Shown: piece after piece, positions 23,342 through 34,927 of the stretch | How positions within the stretch are numbered: position 1 is the first letter of the stretch | Layout of the letters: every line of letters starts with the position of its first letter | Assembly (NCBI GenBank): GCA_002786065.1 | Contig: NHNY01000001.1 | Location: forward strand, 1,302,001-1,366,000 | Length of the DNA stretch: 64,000 bases | Source: Microcyclospora pomicola | Taxonomy: Eukaryota; Ascomycota; Dothideomycetes; Capnodiales | Reading direction: 5' to 3' | The notes under the pieces: model-generated | The model's database searches: none | What the model saw: the letters and a program-made list of their open reading frames with translations, nothing else | What the model was told of the DNA's origin: nothing | Made by a program: the position numbers and the translations under genes

Positions 23342-24952
23342 ATGTCCGCGGCTCCTAAGAAAAGCGTCACCGTGACCGCGCGCGAGCGGTCCGGCTCCGA
23401 CGACTCTGCAGCATCTCATAGAGCTCCTTCGCTCAAATCACCACGCATGGCCAGGTTCGCAGAGGCCACAGCAGTCCACTCTCCGATCGAGCCCTCGGAA
23501 TCTGGGCGATCTCCATTCGCCGATCCGCTCCCTGAAACGCAATACTTCAAACCCCAACCGCAGGTGTCAGATGTCGGATTCGGCTATATGAACAAGCACG
23601 AGTCGGTGGAGATGCCCGACACAGACGACAACGAATACTACAAAGCTCCGCTCAAGAGCCCACTCAAAAGTGCAATGAAGACTCCAGGCGCACCACCAAG
23701 AGACTTTGGAGCTGCGATTTTGAGTCCCACATTCAAGGAGGAAGAACTCCTCGACAAACACGAAGCGTGGACCGAGAAGCAACAAGCAACGGACATTGTA
23801 AGTCGCATGTTCAATACCGATGCGATTACATGCGGACGCTAACTTCTACTCTAGAAAATCAAGACTCGAGTGCGGATAGCCAAGTTCATGCTTCGAGGAG
23901 TAAACTTTTCCTGCTCGCTCATCGTTCTTGCCATGCTGGGATCCACTTTCGCCATCTTCAATGCCACAAAAGCTATCCCGCCCAGAAACAGTCTGCCCCC
24001 ATGGGCCGTCAACCAAAAGACATGGCCACAGATCACACTGCTGGTCATCGCTTGCATCTCGCTCTTCTCATCTCTCATCGTCTTTTGGGCATATTATCGA
24101 GGCGGACATCGACGAGCAGAGAAGGCAGCAGTATACTACTCTGCGTTCGCAGTTGCCTTCTTCATATTCAGCATCATCATGTGGGCTATTGGCGCCGGCA
24201 TACTGCACAGCAGTAAGGCCAACGGCAATGGCAAAGACATGTGGGGGTGGTCATGCGTCGATAACACACGCTCTCATCTCTTCCAGAACGAAGTGTCTTA
24301 CGCGCTCGTCTGCCGCCTGCAGAACTGGAGTCTGGTCTGCTGTCTGATCGAAGTGGTGGTCGAAGTCATCACCATCATCGTGTATGGCATCGTCTTCTAC
24401 CGCTTCTACTCGAAGCGCCAATTGCGCAAGTCCATGGCCAACCGCGATCGTGCCCGCAGCGACCTGTACCTCGCCCAGCTCCGGTCGCAATCAGCACCCA
24501 ACACACCCGGCCTCAATGGACCCCTCAGCCCACGCGACGGTGGCTGGAAGGCGCCGGTCGACTATTACGGCTCAGCACCATCTGTCGAGGCTGGCGAGGC
24601 AGAGGTCCGCTACATCGATGCGACTGCCCAGCGCGCGAAGCCCAAACCCTTCACCCTGCAAGCGCCTCCTCAGCGTGGCACGACGCCAAAGATGGCTCAA
24701 GTTGGCTTTACGCCCACGACCAGCACCCACCCCATGCCTACCATGCCACGCTCAACCACTCCGCCCTCCCCGGATCAACACACGCCGCTTATGGCCACCC
24801 ACCCGCCGCCGCGTGAGATGCAACAACAGCATTTCGGCGCCGCGCCAGGCGAGCAGGTCTACGCCTCCGTGCCAATCCCCGGCGCGTACGAGGCACCGCT
24901 GTCTCCGGGTGCCGCACCGCCACAGCAATGGCAGGGAACGTCGCGGTACTGA
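23342..24952 (+). CDS. four-transmembrane, MARVEL-like membrane protein
   Basis: The function is unknown; topology is like fungal MARVEL-domain proteins of the plasma membrane. Exons 23342-23797 and 23855-24952 flank a 57-nt intron (GTAAGT...ACGCTAAC...CTAG) and give about 517 residues. Residues 1-150 are a cytosolic Ser/Pro-rich tail with SLKSPRMARFAE and PLKSPLKSAMKTPG, likely kinase sites. Four hydrophobic helices follow: around SCSLIVLAMLGSTFAIF, ITLLVIACISLFSSLIVFWA, YSAFAVAFFIFSIIMWAIGA and LVCCLIEVVVEVITIIVYGI. The loop between helices 3 and 4 has cysteines (WSCVDN, ALVCRLQNW) that could pair. The C-terminal 180 residues are Pro/Gln-rich. It converges on CDC6. Confidence 0.82.
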
Positions 24953-25473
24953 GTCATAACGTTGTAACGTGATTGGGGTGGATTATGGGTCGTTCGATGG
25001 ACCAATTTGCAAGCGTTTTTGTTCACACACACTTTTATTCCCCTACTCGTTTGATACTAGAGAAATTTGTCTTTGGGAGGACCAATGTATGGCTGGACTA
25101 TTGATGAGCGTGTATGGGAATGGGCAACTAGGTATACCGACAGACGCAATCAACGAAAATCTCCTTTTTCTCCACATATGATCACCTTTGGTGCATGTAG
25201 TTTGATGGCCAGATGATGCGCGTGATGAGTCGAATAGCATAACAGACGTAGTGGATGGAAGACAGCGAGGGTCTTCACCATGCAACGGAAAGGGTCTTCT
25301 GCAGTCGTGAAGACGCTTGATTATGGTTCGTTGAACAGTATTTGCGTCTCTGTACAATTCTCATGATGTCGCCGACGCTATCAAACAAAAGATCCCACCC
25401 TAAACGCCAGGCTCAGAACGAACAGAAGCATCGCACAATTCCTTGCTATCATTTCCAGCATGATCATACCCCA
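24953..25473. other. convergent 3' region
   Basis: About 520 bp between two facing gene ends. It should hold both 3' UTRs and poly(A) sites; AT-rich around 25000-25070. No gene was seen. Confidence 0.4.
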
Positions 25474-27455
25474 TCACAACACCCCATCGCTTTCCAAAAT
25501 CTCTCGCAAGAGCTCCGCACCCGCCCCCTCCAACGACGCCGCCAGCTCCTTGAAGCCGACCACGCTCGCCATCCGCCGGTCATCGCCCATCATGCCCGTC
25601 GCGAACCCCTTCCGGCCACGCTTCCCCGGTGTCCTCGAGGGCGTGGCCGGCAACGCGAAACTGCCCTGCCTTCCTTCAGCAGCCGACAACAACCCAGCCG
25701 CCTCGAGCCCCGACACGACATCGCGGAACTCGACGCTCGACAGCGGATGCAGCAGGCGCTCGCGCGTGCACAGCGCGCTGTAGACGTCGAACAGCTGCTT
25801 GGTCGAGGGCGCGGTCGGCAGGCCCGTCTTGGACGGCGTGGCGAACATGCTGCGCTGCACGTGCGTCGCGCGGCGCTGCCGCTCCAGCGCGGCCAGCGCG
25901 CACAGCACCGCTTTCTGCTGCAGGTTCAGCACCGCCAGCCGTTGGGCCGCGCCGTGGCTGAAGACTTGCGCCGTGATGCGCGCCATGTGGGCGATGGTGG
26001 CTTTGGGTGCGGTCGCGAGCGTGTAGATGACGGTGGCGGCGGGGAGAGTGACGGACTTCTTGTCCGGGGAGGCCCGGGGCGTCGGCGGCGAGGACAGGTT
26101 GATGTTGTCCATCAGCGGCGTCTTGCTCGGGCTGGTCGGGAGTGCGAGCTGCGCGGCATCGTTGCGTCGGGTTTCCTGCTCCACGAGATCGATGGCGCGG
26201 CGGCAGATGTCGAATGCTTTGCGGAGATCGCCAGTCTGCCCGGCGACTTTCTTCGCGCAGAACTGGATCGCGGCCGGGTGGAGGAAGGGAATCGTCTGCT
26301 CGCCGCTGGAGCAGAGACTTCTCAGCTTCGTGGTCAGGATCTGTGCGATTTGCTCGGCGGTGTACGGCATGAACGGGAGGAGCTCGGGTGCAAGACCGCG
26401 TGACTTGAGTCGTGGCAAGAAGCGGTCGGTCAGATCCAACGCGTTGGCGATACCGATGAGGATAAGGCGAGAGGTGGGGTGTAGAGACCATTCAAATAGG
26501 CTGTAGAGCACTTCCAGATCCAAATCCACCAGTCGGTCCACCTCGTCCAGCACCACGACGAATTTCATCTCGTCGTTGGCGGTTCCGTGCACAAATTTCG
26601 ATCGTAAAGCATCAAACCCGGCATCTTCGGCCATGCCGAGATCTTCGGATAGCTTGCCGCTCAGATCTTTCGTGTTGCGCACACTCATGCAGTTGACCGT
26701 CGACATCTGCACGTTCGAACGACCTTTGAACTGCTCGATCGCTTCACTCACGAGTGCGCTCTTGCCGGTTCCCGGCGGACCAGAGACGTACAGACACCCT
26801 GCCGCCTCCGACGCCAAACATGTCTGCACAAAGCAGACAATGTCCTCTCGCTCCGCATCCCGCCCGACCAATCTTCCCGGATTCGAGCACCGCGAAAAGA
26901 GCTGCCGTGCTTGATTGTAGACCGACGTGGCAGCCGTGGGCGTGAAGGGTGTCTTCGGGGTGCGTGGCGTAAGTTGGCTCCCGGCAAGAACGACCCTATG
27001 TCGTGGTGTGACTGGCACCTTCTTCGAGAGTGCGTCGCGGTGTCTTGGTGTGGCAGGAACAGGAATTTCTTTCTCGTCCTGGAAGACCTCGATCACGGAT
27101 TTGGCGCTCTTGAACACGGAGCTGATCTTGGTGGGCTTTGGAGTGGGTTTTCGTGTCGATGCGGGAGTCTTCGCGGGAGTTTTGGTGGGTACAGCGCGTG
27201 TGGAGCGTCGCGTTCGCTTTGCTGGAATATCGTCGTCTGTGATCTCGGTTTGGTTGTTTTCGTCCAGATCGTCTTGCTGCTGCTGGGATACGAATGGGTT
27301 CTCGTTCTCATTGTTGTCATCAATCGCTATGACTCGGCGTTTGGAAGCTCGCGTGGTTATTGCATCTGCTCAACAATGATCAGCTTACATCCATGCTCGA
27401 CGAGGTCGATCTCGTATGTACCTGTTGATGCCCGCTTGCCGAGGATCGAAGACAT
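25474..27455 (-). CDS. CDC6: replication licensing ATPase Cdc6/Cdc18
   Basis: Cdc6 joins ORC at origins in G1 and helps load the MCM helicase. A 34-nt start exon (27455-27422, MSSILGKRAST) is joined across a 56-nt intron to 27365-25474, giving about 641 residues. AAA+ motifs are complete: Walker A GPPGTGKS (Lys about 213), Walker B VVVLDEVDRL, a sensor-1 Asn in IGIANALDLTDR and a sensor-2 Arg in QTGDLRKAFDICRRA. A winged-helix region forms the C-terminus. The N-terminal 115 residues hold a basic KRTRRSTR patch and a run of Cdk-type sites (TPRHR twice, TPRTPKTPFTP), the known route by which Cdk limits Cdc6. Against Orc1, which shares the ATPase core, there is no BAH domain. Confidence 0.92.
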
Positions 27456-28958
27456 CTCTGTTGCAACAATGACTTCAGATGCAATGGAAACTGAAGTTCG
27501 TGAAAGGCGGAAAGTGCGATCAAGGTTGTGGAAAGTGCAATGCTGAAGTCTTAATATTGGTGAAGAACGTGGAGTCGAGATGGCCAGTTACAGTGGGCGG
27601 GCGCGTCCCACCACGCGTACGCGATATGACGCGCTAATGAACTCTATCTTATCTCAACGCCCATCACGTTGACACGATCTACAATGTCTTCAACATGCAT
27701 GCTTCCTACACATGATCACACCAAAAGATGCACTCGGTGCTGACCACCTAGACCATGCGTCAGCATGACTATGGGTGGGGTGACCACATCTGACATCAAA
27801 TCAATCTCCTCCCCTTACACGTATATTGATCAGAGCAAGAGACTCAACGAACGCATCTCCGGCCTCCCATGGATCATGAGAAGTAAAATTGTTGGTTTGG
27901 ACTATTTCAGTGATGCTGATGGTGGTCTGTACAAGATTCAAAAGAACGGAGGATTGTTGTTTGCCCGGATCAGACGGTTTGCCTGAAAGATGTATTCACC
28001 TTTGACGGCCAGCCTACCGGACTGGCTCAAGAGTGCTCAGGCATTGGAGACGGATCTCACGGTCGTTGAGACTGCTGAAGCTCATGGGTCCAAAGCTGCA
28101 TCTTCTTCTCATGTGTAGTGCATGGCAGAGGCACAGGTCTCGCAACCAGATCTCCGTCCAAGCTACAGCAATTGTGCACGCAGCGAGACCGACTCGGCAA
28201 GTGTGTAAGGCCAATGATCTCGCTAGGATGAGGTATATTCACAGCTCGAGTAACGCTCGTAGTATCGCTGTCGACTATTCTCATATTGCTGCCGTAGACC
28301 TGGCCTGTTTGCTCCGTTCATGATACAGTCACTCTCTACGACGACCTGTTGAGCAGCATGTTTTCACGCATATACGGCCTCGTGTAGAACAAGGGTACTA
28401 GAATGGGCTCCTGTAAATGAACATCGTTTCAATACATGTCAGCAACCTAGTCTATGGTCATCGTGTCAGCCATCAGACGTACGGTCGTTTACCTTGATGG
28501 GGCTCCACCATTTGTTTCTTCAACACGGTGTGAAGACCCTCTTGATGATGCCTGAAGCCTCTTCTGTGACCACTGGCTTTCAGATCCGGTATTTTGCGAC
28601 CTACACATACCCTAAAAGAGGCAAGAGTCGTATTTTGAACGGAGCTGAGATACGGAGAGGCAGACTGTTATATGATGTCTTTCCACTGGCATTGTGTGAC
28701 ATCAGCGTGGATAAAAGACCCCCACCACCAGAAAACCGCCCCTCTTCTATCATAGCCCATGATGTGCAAAGGCTATCATCGTAAAAGGTTCTGCCCTCAA
28801 TTCTAATGCAAGTAATAGGAGCACCTCCAGCTCAAAGCGGAACAAACGCTGGCCTCGATTTTCTGATCTCTTACTGCCCTTATCTCTGCTCAACGTCTCA
28901 ACTTCTTTGCCTTCACTAGCCCTCTTCCACTTATCCGCATTTCACGAACGACTCAACC
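27456..28958. other. 1.5-kb divergent intergenic region
   Basis: This lies between the starts of CDC6 and the alcohol dehydrogenase. Short frames (27765-27986; 28494-28784) have no recognisable features. The last 200 bp (28760-28958) is C/T-rich and likely the dehydrogenase promoter and leader. Confidence 0.4.
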
Positions 28959-30137
28959 ATGACGTCCTCTTCTCTGCCATCCAAGATGAAGGCGGTCCAA
29001 GTAACTGAATTCAACAAACCATACCAATTGGCAGAGGTTCCTGTACCCTCGGAATTGTCATCTACGGATTTATTGATCAAAGTCGCTGTAGCCTCAAACT
29101 GCCACACGGACAGCATGGTCCAGTCTGGTGTCTTCAATAGTAAACTACCCATCATCGGCTCACACGAGGGCAGTGGTACTGTCGTCGCGATAGGCAGCGA
29201 CGTCCAAGGCTTTGCGCCTGGTGACCGCGTAATGTGCGGCATTCCTGTACATCCCTGTGGCCAATGTGCCGACTGCAGAGGCCCGGAAACCCAGTGGCAG
29301 TACTGTACGGACGTAGAAGGCATGGTCGGGGTCACTCTCGACGGCTGTTTCGCCGAATATGTACGGGTTGATGCGAAGTGTTCGACGAAACTGCCGGATG
29401 AGGTAAGCCTCTTGAGCGCGGCACCCTTGGCGTGCGCAGGTAGGACGATCTGGAGAGGCGTGTTGGCGACGGAATTGAATGAGGGCGAGTGGGTGTGCAT
29501 TGTCGGGTCAGGAGGAGGGTGAGCGGTTTTCATTCCTTGCCAATACCTTTGGACACGTCCTGGAAGTGCTGACATCGCCAATCAATATAGACTTGGCCAT
29601 CTCGGCATACAGTTCGTGAAAGCGCAGGGCCTGAAAGTAATTGGCATAGACGCGCGAGACGAAGGTCTAGCACTCACGAAGGAGTATGGTGCCGATGTCG
29701 TAATTGACGCGCGCAAAGGCAAGGAAGCGGTCGTTAAAGAAGTCCAAGCCGTGACGGGCGAGCATCTGGGTGCCGACAGCACGATCTGCATCTCAGATGC
29801 GCAATCCGCCGCAGGTCTGGCGTGTGCGGTCACAAAAATGCATGGTGTCATGGTGCAGATTGCACAACCTGAAAATATCGAGATCCCGTTTGCCGAACTC
29901 ATCTTCCGGGACATCAAGATCCATGGATCGCTGCTCTGCTCGCCGGAGGAGAGCAAGAGTATGCTAGACTGTATCACCAAGCACGGGGTGACTGTCAAGA
30001 CGAATCCGTTCCATGGACTTGATAAGATCGGCGAGCTGGTGGAGATGGTGCACGGAGGGCAAATTCAGGGGAAGGCTGTGATCATTGTTGATGAAAAGCA
30101 GATCGAGGATGAGAAGAAATTTGGGGCGAAGTTCTGA
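28959..30137 (+). CDS. zinc-dependent medium-chain alcohol dehydrogenase
   Basis: This oxidises alcohols or reduces aldehydes with NAD(P)(H) in the cytosol. Exons 28959-29518 and 29591-30137 (72-nt intron) give about 368 residues; the splice completes the Rossmann glycine motif (VGSGGG|LGHLGIQF). Catalytic zinc ligands are seen as NCHTD (Cys), GSHEGSG (His-Glu) and APLACAG (Cys). The four-cysteine structural zinc loop is CGQCADC...QYC. After the fold, VIGIDARDE places an acidic residue where NAD-preferring enzymes have one. Overall it resembles the fungal Adh1-type tetrameric group. Substrate is unknown. The pyruvate decarboxylase 30 kb away would make acetaldehyde, but the distance gives no linkage. 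Confidence 0.92.
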
Positions 30138-30803
30138 GGAGGCGACTTGTGCTTGTAAAGTATGGAGAGGCGGTAGGAAAACCCAACAAGAGATTTGGAC
30201 AGCAGCGTAGGATGAAACACGTGGTATGTGATAGAGCTGGATTGTAGTATATCAGGCAAAAGACGAGTAATCAATACAGTCGAATCCCCTGATTCAATGT
30301 CAGCTTTTCATCACCTTCAGACCATGTCAAGCAATGTCCATAATTTGCTGTTGGCTCAGAAGTATCTGTAAGTCTTCAACCTTGTCCCGCGAGGTTATAT
30401 GTCTTCATGAAGGCCGAAACCATCAATCAGGACCAGTCAGACCTTTTACCAAAGTTTTCATCGCCGCCAACGTCTTGTGAGAGAAGGTTCGAAGAACTTA
30501 CCTGAGGTGATAGCCAGCCTGACTGAATCGTAGAACTGTTTGATAGGTAGAAGTTGATGCCAATGCAAGCGGAGAGTAATGTATTTGAGCTTCTCCCCAA
30601 GCACGAAGCGCTGCTTACACGTGTATGTATACAGAAATACAAGCAACCCTATCCATTAGATGCATGTGTCCAGTAACGCCGTGCAGAAGTGCCATGCCCA
30701 CCTGTTCAACGCCATCGCGATATGTCACAGCTCTTGCCGGTCAGGCTGCCAAGTTGCAAAACCCGATGAATCTTCAAGCCATAATGGTCGCAGCGCCACG
30801 TCA
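30138..30803. other. convergent 3' region
   Basis: About 670 bp between the alcohol dehydrogenase and PAM17 ends. No gene or repeat recognised. Confidence 0.4.
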
Positions 30804-31626
30804 TCAAAGCATATTCTTGTTCTTCTTTAGATTGAAAGCCCGCTGGTCCTTCAGCCACCGACGATAATCTTTCACGCTTGCGATCTTCTCGCCGTAGTAA
30901 TCTGGAATCGGGTTTTGCGGGCTAGAAGACGAAGGGTCTGCTCGGTAGCGCTTGATCCTGGCATAGAAGGACTTTTCTTTCTGTTACCAAAGACGTGTTA
31001 GTGATCGCCTCTTGCAGGTAGATACAAAGCCTGTGTCCTCCGAACGAGTAGCCTACCTCAGCAATGAGTTTATTCCATCCCTTCCTCCCTGCCCACATCT
31101 TGAATCCCATGCTGCCGAGACTCGGTCCACATAGCCAGCCCACTCCAGCAACCATGAAGGTCATCAACGGAAACACAATCGTGGGTTCCAGACCAGACAC
31201 CTGTGCAGCCCACGAGTCCAAGTCCTGTTGCAGCAGGATGGGAGCGCCCACGGCCACTGTAGCTACAGCTGTGGTGGCGGACGCAACAAGGTTGACATAG
31301 CGACGTTTCCTGCGGAGGTCGAAGAATTTATCCCAGGTTAGGAGTTCTGAGGCGGGTTCCTGGGTGGAAGGGGAGGTGGCAGAGGTCGAGGCAAAGCGGT
31401 GGCCGGGTCTCGCTAGAGCTGCTATTATCGAAGAAGGTCGAGTCGTGATGTGTGATCTCGAATCAGCATCGAGGCGGAGCTGTTCTGAAGGTCGCGCGGA
31501 AGTCGTCAATGTTGCAGCAGCGCAGCTGAAAGCCACTCGAGTGGACGGAGTCGCAGCTGAAGCTCGTTTCACGGATGACGCTAGAGAGCGCAGACACGTT
31601 GGTCGTGGACAGAGGAATGTGGCCAT
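30804..31626 (-). CDS. PAM17: mitochondrial import motor subunit Pam17
   Basis: Pam17 sits in the inner membrane and helps organise the Pam16/18 part of the presequence translocase motor. Exons 31626-31057 and 30980-30804 around a 76-nt intron give about 248 residues. The first 90 residues are Arg/Ser/Ala-rich with almost no acidic residues, a mitochondrial presequence. The conserved body starts at LTWDKFFDLRRKRRYVNLV, continues into two membrane helices (SATTAVATVAVGAPILL and IVFPLMTFMVAGVGWLCGPS), then GSMGFKMWAGRKGWNKLIAE|KEKSFYARIKRYRADPS, split by the intron, and the matrix tail PQNPIPDYYGEKIASVKDYR. The length and this order fit the family well. Confidence 0.94.
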
Positions 31627-32345
31627 GATGAAGTGGTGAGATGTGGTTGCGACTGTATGAGTATACCAGAGACACATGTACGCAGGTGACTTTGAGGTTG
31701 TCAAGCTCCAAATGTGCCAAGATTTGACGACGCGAGACTCAAAGCCCTGTACATACCTTAAGTTTGCTCACTGTGGCATGCCCATGTGCATGCAGGATTG
31801 CATACAGGTAGATATACGCATTTGTATAGAGATTCGGAGGTTTCAATTTCTGGACTGAACAAACATGTTGAAGCGAAGAGAGCCTTGGTTGGCAATATCT
31901 TGGTTCCATGGTCGCCGAATGATGAATCTTCATCATCTGATAGATTGAACTTCTTGCTCCAACGACACATATACAGCAAAACAAATCTACCGAACTTAGG
32001 TGTCGGTGATGTAATCCAAGGCAGCTTCACCGAGCAATATTCTACATTGACAAACATGCGCAAAGCCTATGCCGGTAGGCCAGCAATCGAGGCTTGACTT
32101 GAGGAGCTTCAGCGTGAAAAGAAAGATACGGAGCTTAATGACATGCAGTGTAGTATATGTATTCAAGACAGTAAGAACAGCTAAGCTACGTGAGCCACTT
32201 TATTTGATAGATGTCAGGAGAGTGCCCGCAGGAATTGGACTTTGAGAAGGAATGCTTGCACAATATTTACGACAATAACTCCATATTCCACAACACTACC
32301 CCCACATCAACCATGACTTCTCGTCTTTTGACATCTTCAAGTCTT
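31627..32345. other. intergenic, nothing recognised
   Basis: About 720 bp between the PAM17 start and the SDHB stop, both on the minus strand. It must hold the PAM17 promoter. No gene, RNA or repeat recognised. Confidence 0.4.
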
Positions 32346-33324
32346 CTATGCGAATGCCATGCTCTTCTTGATCTCGGCAATCGCCAATGCTGGGTTCAAG
32401 CCCTTGGGGCAAGTTCTGCTGCAGTTGAGAATGGTGTGGCACCGGTAAAGGCTCATGCTGTTGTTCAGGGCGTCCTTGCGCTGTGCGGCCTTCTCATCAC
32501 GCGAATCTGCGATCCAGCGGTACGACTGCATCAGGACGGCAGGGCCAAGGTATTCCTCGCTGTTCCACCAGTACGATGGGCAGGAGGTACTGCAGCATGC
32601 GCACAAAATGCACTCGTACAAGCCATCGAGCTTGCGACGGTCTGCCTTGGACTGGAGGTTCTCACGACCCTATTGCGAATGCATCAGTATACCATGTTGA
32701 AAACAGACTCGGAAAATAGCACCACTTACATCCGGTGGAGGTGTGTCACGCTGGAGATATGGCTTGATGGACTTGTACTGCTTGTAGAACTGGGTCATGT
32801 CGGGAACCAGATCCTTCACAACGTAAGTGTGAGGTAGAGGGTAGATGCGGCTCTCCTTGGCAGTGTCGGTGGGAATGCGGCCTGTTCGAGCAATTGGTTA
32901 GTGGTCGGAGTGGCAATCGCTATTGTGGAATGCCAGACATACAAAGACAAGCCAGTGTGTTGACACCGTCAATGTTCATGGCGCAACTTCCGCAGATACC
33001 CTCTCTGCAGCTCCGTCGGAATGTAAGGGTCGGGTCCACCTCGTTCTTGATCCTGATCAATGCGTCCAACATCATGGGACCGGTCTTGTTCAGGTCCAGG
33101 GTGTAGCTCTGCATCTTCGGCTTGCTCGTAGGCTCGTCCGGGTTCCATCGGTAGATGTGGAAAGTCTTGGTCTTCGCGTTGGGGTCTGAGGTGGGTTCTT
33201 GAATGGTGCTTGTCTTGCTCGCGGATTCGGGGCCACTGGTTCGGGACTCCACGGCGGTGGCCATGCCACGGCGGAGGGCCTGAGGAGCGAGCGCAAAGCG
33301 CCGCGATGCTAGTCGGAGAGCCAT
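32346..33324 (-). CDS. SDHB: succinate dehydrogenase iron-sulfur subunit
   Basis: SdhB carries electrons from the flavoprotein to ubiquinone in complex II. Three exons, 33324-32943, 32881-32730 and 32669-32346 (introns 61 and 60 nt, the first with a CCACTAACC branch), give 285 residues. After an Arg-rich mitochondrial presequence, the 2Fe-2S cysteines lie in CREGICGSC and LAC|LC; the 4Fe-4S and 3Fe-4S ligands lie in CILCACC, CPSYWW and [14 protein letters not shown]. The residues at which SDHI fungicide resistance is commonly selected are the sensitive type here by inspection: Pro (about 209) and Asn (about 214) in CPSYWWN, and His (about 256) in RCHTILN. Divergent from the HAD phosphatase gene. 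Confidence 0.97.
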
Positions 33325-33715
33325 GGCGATTGTGGTGGATGGAGTGGAGAGTGGGTGACGGTCGCCGACGTGTTGGTGTGAGAGACGAGTGTGGGAGGTG
33401 AATCGAAGTCGATGATGGCGACTTGCTGGCTTGACTAAAGCGTGATCCTTGGCTTTTCATTGGCTGGGAATAGCGCTCGTTTCCGAGCCCATACTGCATC
33501 CACGCCAGTCCAGAATTTGCCTGACTCTGCCGAGGTTGTCCATCTCCCCTATACTGTTTTACTGCTTGCGCGTTCTAGACATACGATTCTGTGTTGTAAC
33601 ATGGAAGCATGATCATGGTTATCAACACTGTATGAAAATGTCCAGCATCAGCAGGTATGATCATGGCTTTGATCTTAAGTCATGTGTGTCCTCATGAACC
33701 AACAAAGGTAGGAAC
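33325..33715. promoter_or_regulatory. divergent promoter, SDHB and HAD phosphatase
   Basis: About 390 bp between two divergent starts; no distinct motif stands out. Confidence 0.4.
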
Positions 33716-34927
33716 ATGGCGCTAGTCAAGTTGCCACGACCTCATTCTAGCATTGCTCTTACGGCCATTGCTCATCCTGTTCGTCATTGGCATCGATCAC
33801 CAAGATTTACTTCCTGTTCAGTAGCCGGCGTAGTAGAGATGCCTGCCCCAAGTCTACGCACGACAGTACACTTGGTCCTGGACTGGGATGGTACACTCAC
33901 TGTCAATGATACCATGAACAGCCTTGCCAAGGTAGTCGAACAACGGAATGCTCGGAATATCAACAACGCCTATGACACGAAGGGGTTTGGGAACAAGTCA
34001 GGCACGACTACATGGCAGCAGATATCCGATGCATATATGCAAGACTATGCGGCTCACAAAGAAGCGCACTATCCGCAATCGCCAGCGGATGATCAGAGCT
34101 ATCGGAAATACCTCGCCAGTTTCCGCGAAATTGAGAATGAGAGCCGCCAGCGGGTTGCGAGGACTGGATTCTTCAGAGGTGTGAAAGCAGACGACTTCGC
34201 TAAGAATGCGCAAGACAGTCTGAGGACTGGCGAGGTGAGGCTCAGAGAAGGTTGGGTAGAGCTGTTTGAAATGTTCTTCGGTGCTCAGACCCCTGGCAGT
34301 AAAGTCACCATTCTGAGCGTCAATTGGTCTTCGACCTATATTCGTTGCCTCCTTCGTCTCAGTGCGAAATATGTCTACTCATCTGACACCACTCAGTCGA
34401 AAGTTGGCGAATTATTGAGCTTCATTGAAGAACTAGAGATTATCGCCAATGACCTGGACGATCTCGATCTCGCTCGCGGGAGCTCTGGTAACATTGTTGG
34501 TAACGTCAGTACTAGCATTGACAAGCTGCATCGTCTGCCACAAAGTTGCAGCAATTTGATTCATGAGCGTACTGTCCTGGCAGATGAGGCACATTCCGCC
34601 AGTTCAAAACTTGACGAGAAGTCACCCATCATAGTGTATGTTGGGGATAGCAGGACTGACTATGAGTGCCTCAGAGCTGCGGATGTCGGATTGTGGCTGT
34701 GCGACTGTGAAAGCACGCAGGCAGATGAGAAGTTCAAGCAGACTTTCGCACCGCTCGAGCTCCAACACATTCGGCCGGCGAGCTGTATCAACGCTGAACA
34801 GGGCGCAGATGACTGGTGTTTGTGGGCGAGGAATATGCACGATGTCGCCGATGTCTTGCGAACCTTGACGACACGAGGATTCGCAAGTAGAGAAGATCAC
34901 AAGCTTGGCCCGAACTCTACGTGGTAG
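33716..34927 (+). CDS. HAD-superfamily phosphatase-like protein
   Basis: A probable phosphomonoesterase or related hydrolase. The single exon encodes 403 residues. HAD motif I is VLDWDGTLTVND (nucleophile and acid Asp pair), motif II is in TILSVNWSS, and motif IV is IVYVGDSRTDYECLRAADVG, giving the metal-binding Asp residues; a helical cap with TGFFRGVKADDF lies between. The overall pattern resembles the MtnX/SerB-like branch found in fungi. The first 41 residues are basic and unlike the rest; a second ATG at 33839 (MPAPSLRTTVHL) sits just before motif I and could be the true start. If the first ATG is used, the leader could act as a mitochondrial signal. The substrate is unknown. Confidence 0.82.
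   Translation: MALVKLPRPHSSIALTAIAHPVRHWHRSPRFTSCSVAGVVEMPAPSLRTTVHLVLDWDGTLTVNDTMNSLAKVVEQRNARNINNAYDTKGFGNKSGTTTWQQISDAYMQDYAAHKEAHYPQSPADDQSYRKYLASFREIENESRQRVARTGFFRGVKADDFAKNAQDSLRTGEVRLREGWVELFEMFFGAQTPGSKVTILSVNWSSTYIRCLLRLSAKYVYSSDTTQSKVGELLSFIEELEIIANDLDDLDLARGSSGNIVGNVSTSIDKLHRLPQSCSNLIHERTVLADEAHSASSKLDEKSPIIVYVGDSRTDYECLRAADVGLWLCDCESTQADEKFKQTFAPLELQHIRPASCINAEQGADDWCLWARNMHDVADVLRTLTTRGFASREDHKLGPNSTW

Noticed and set aside
25676-26491. 271-codon minus-strand frame in another phase of CDC6
   Set aside because: A shadow of the GC-rich CDC6 exon, low-complexity Arg/Ala.
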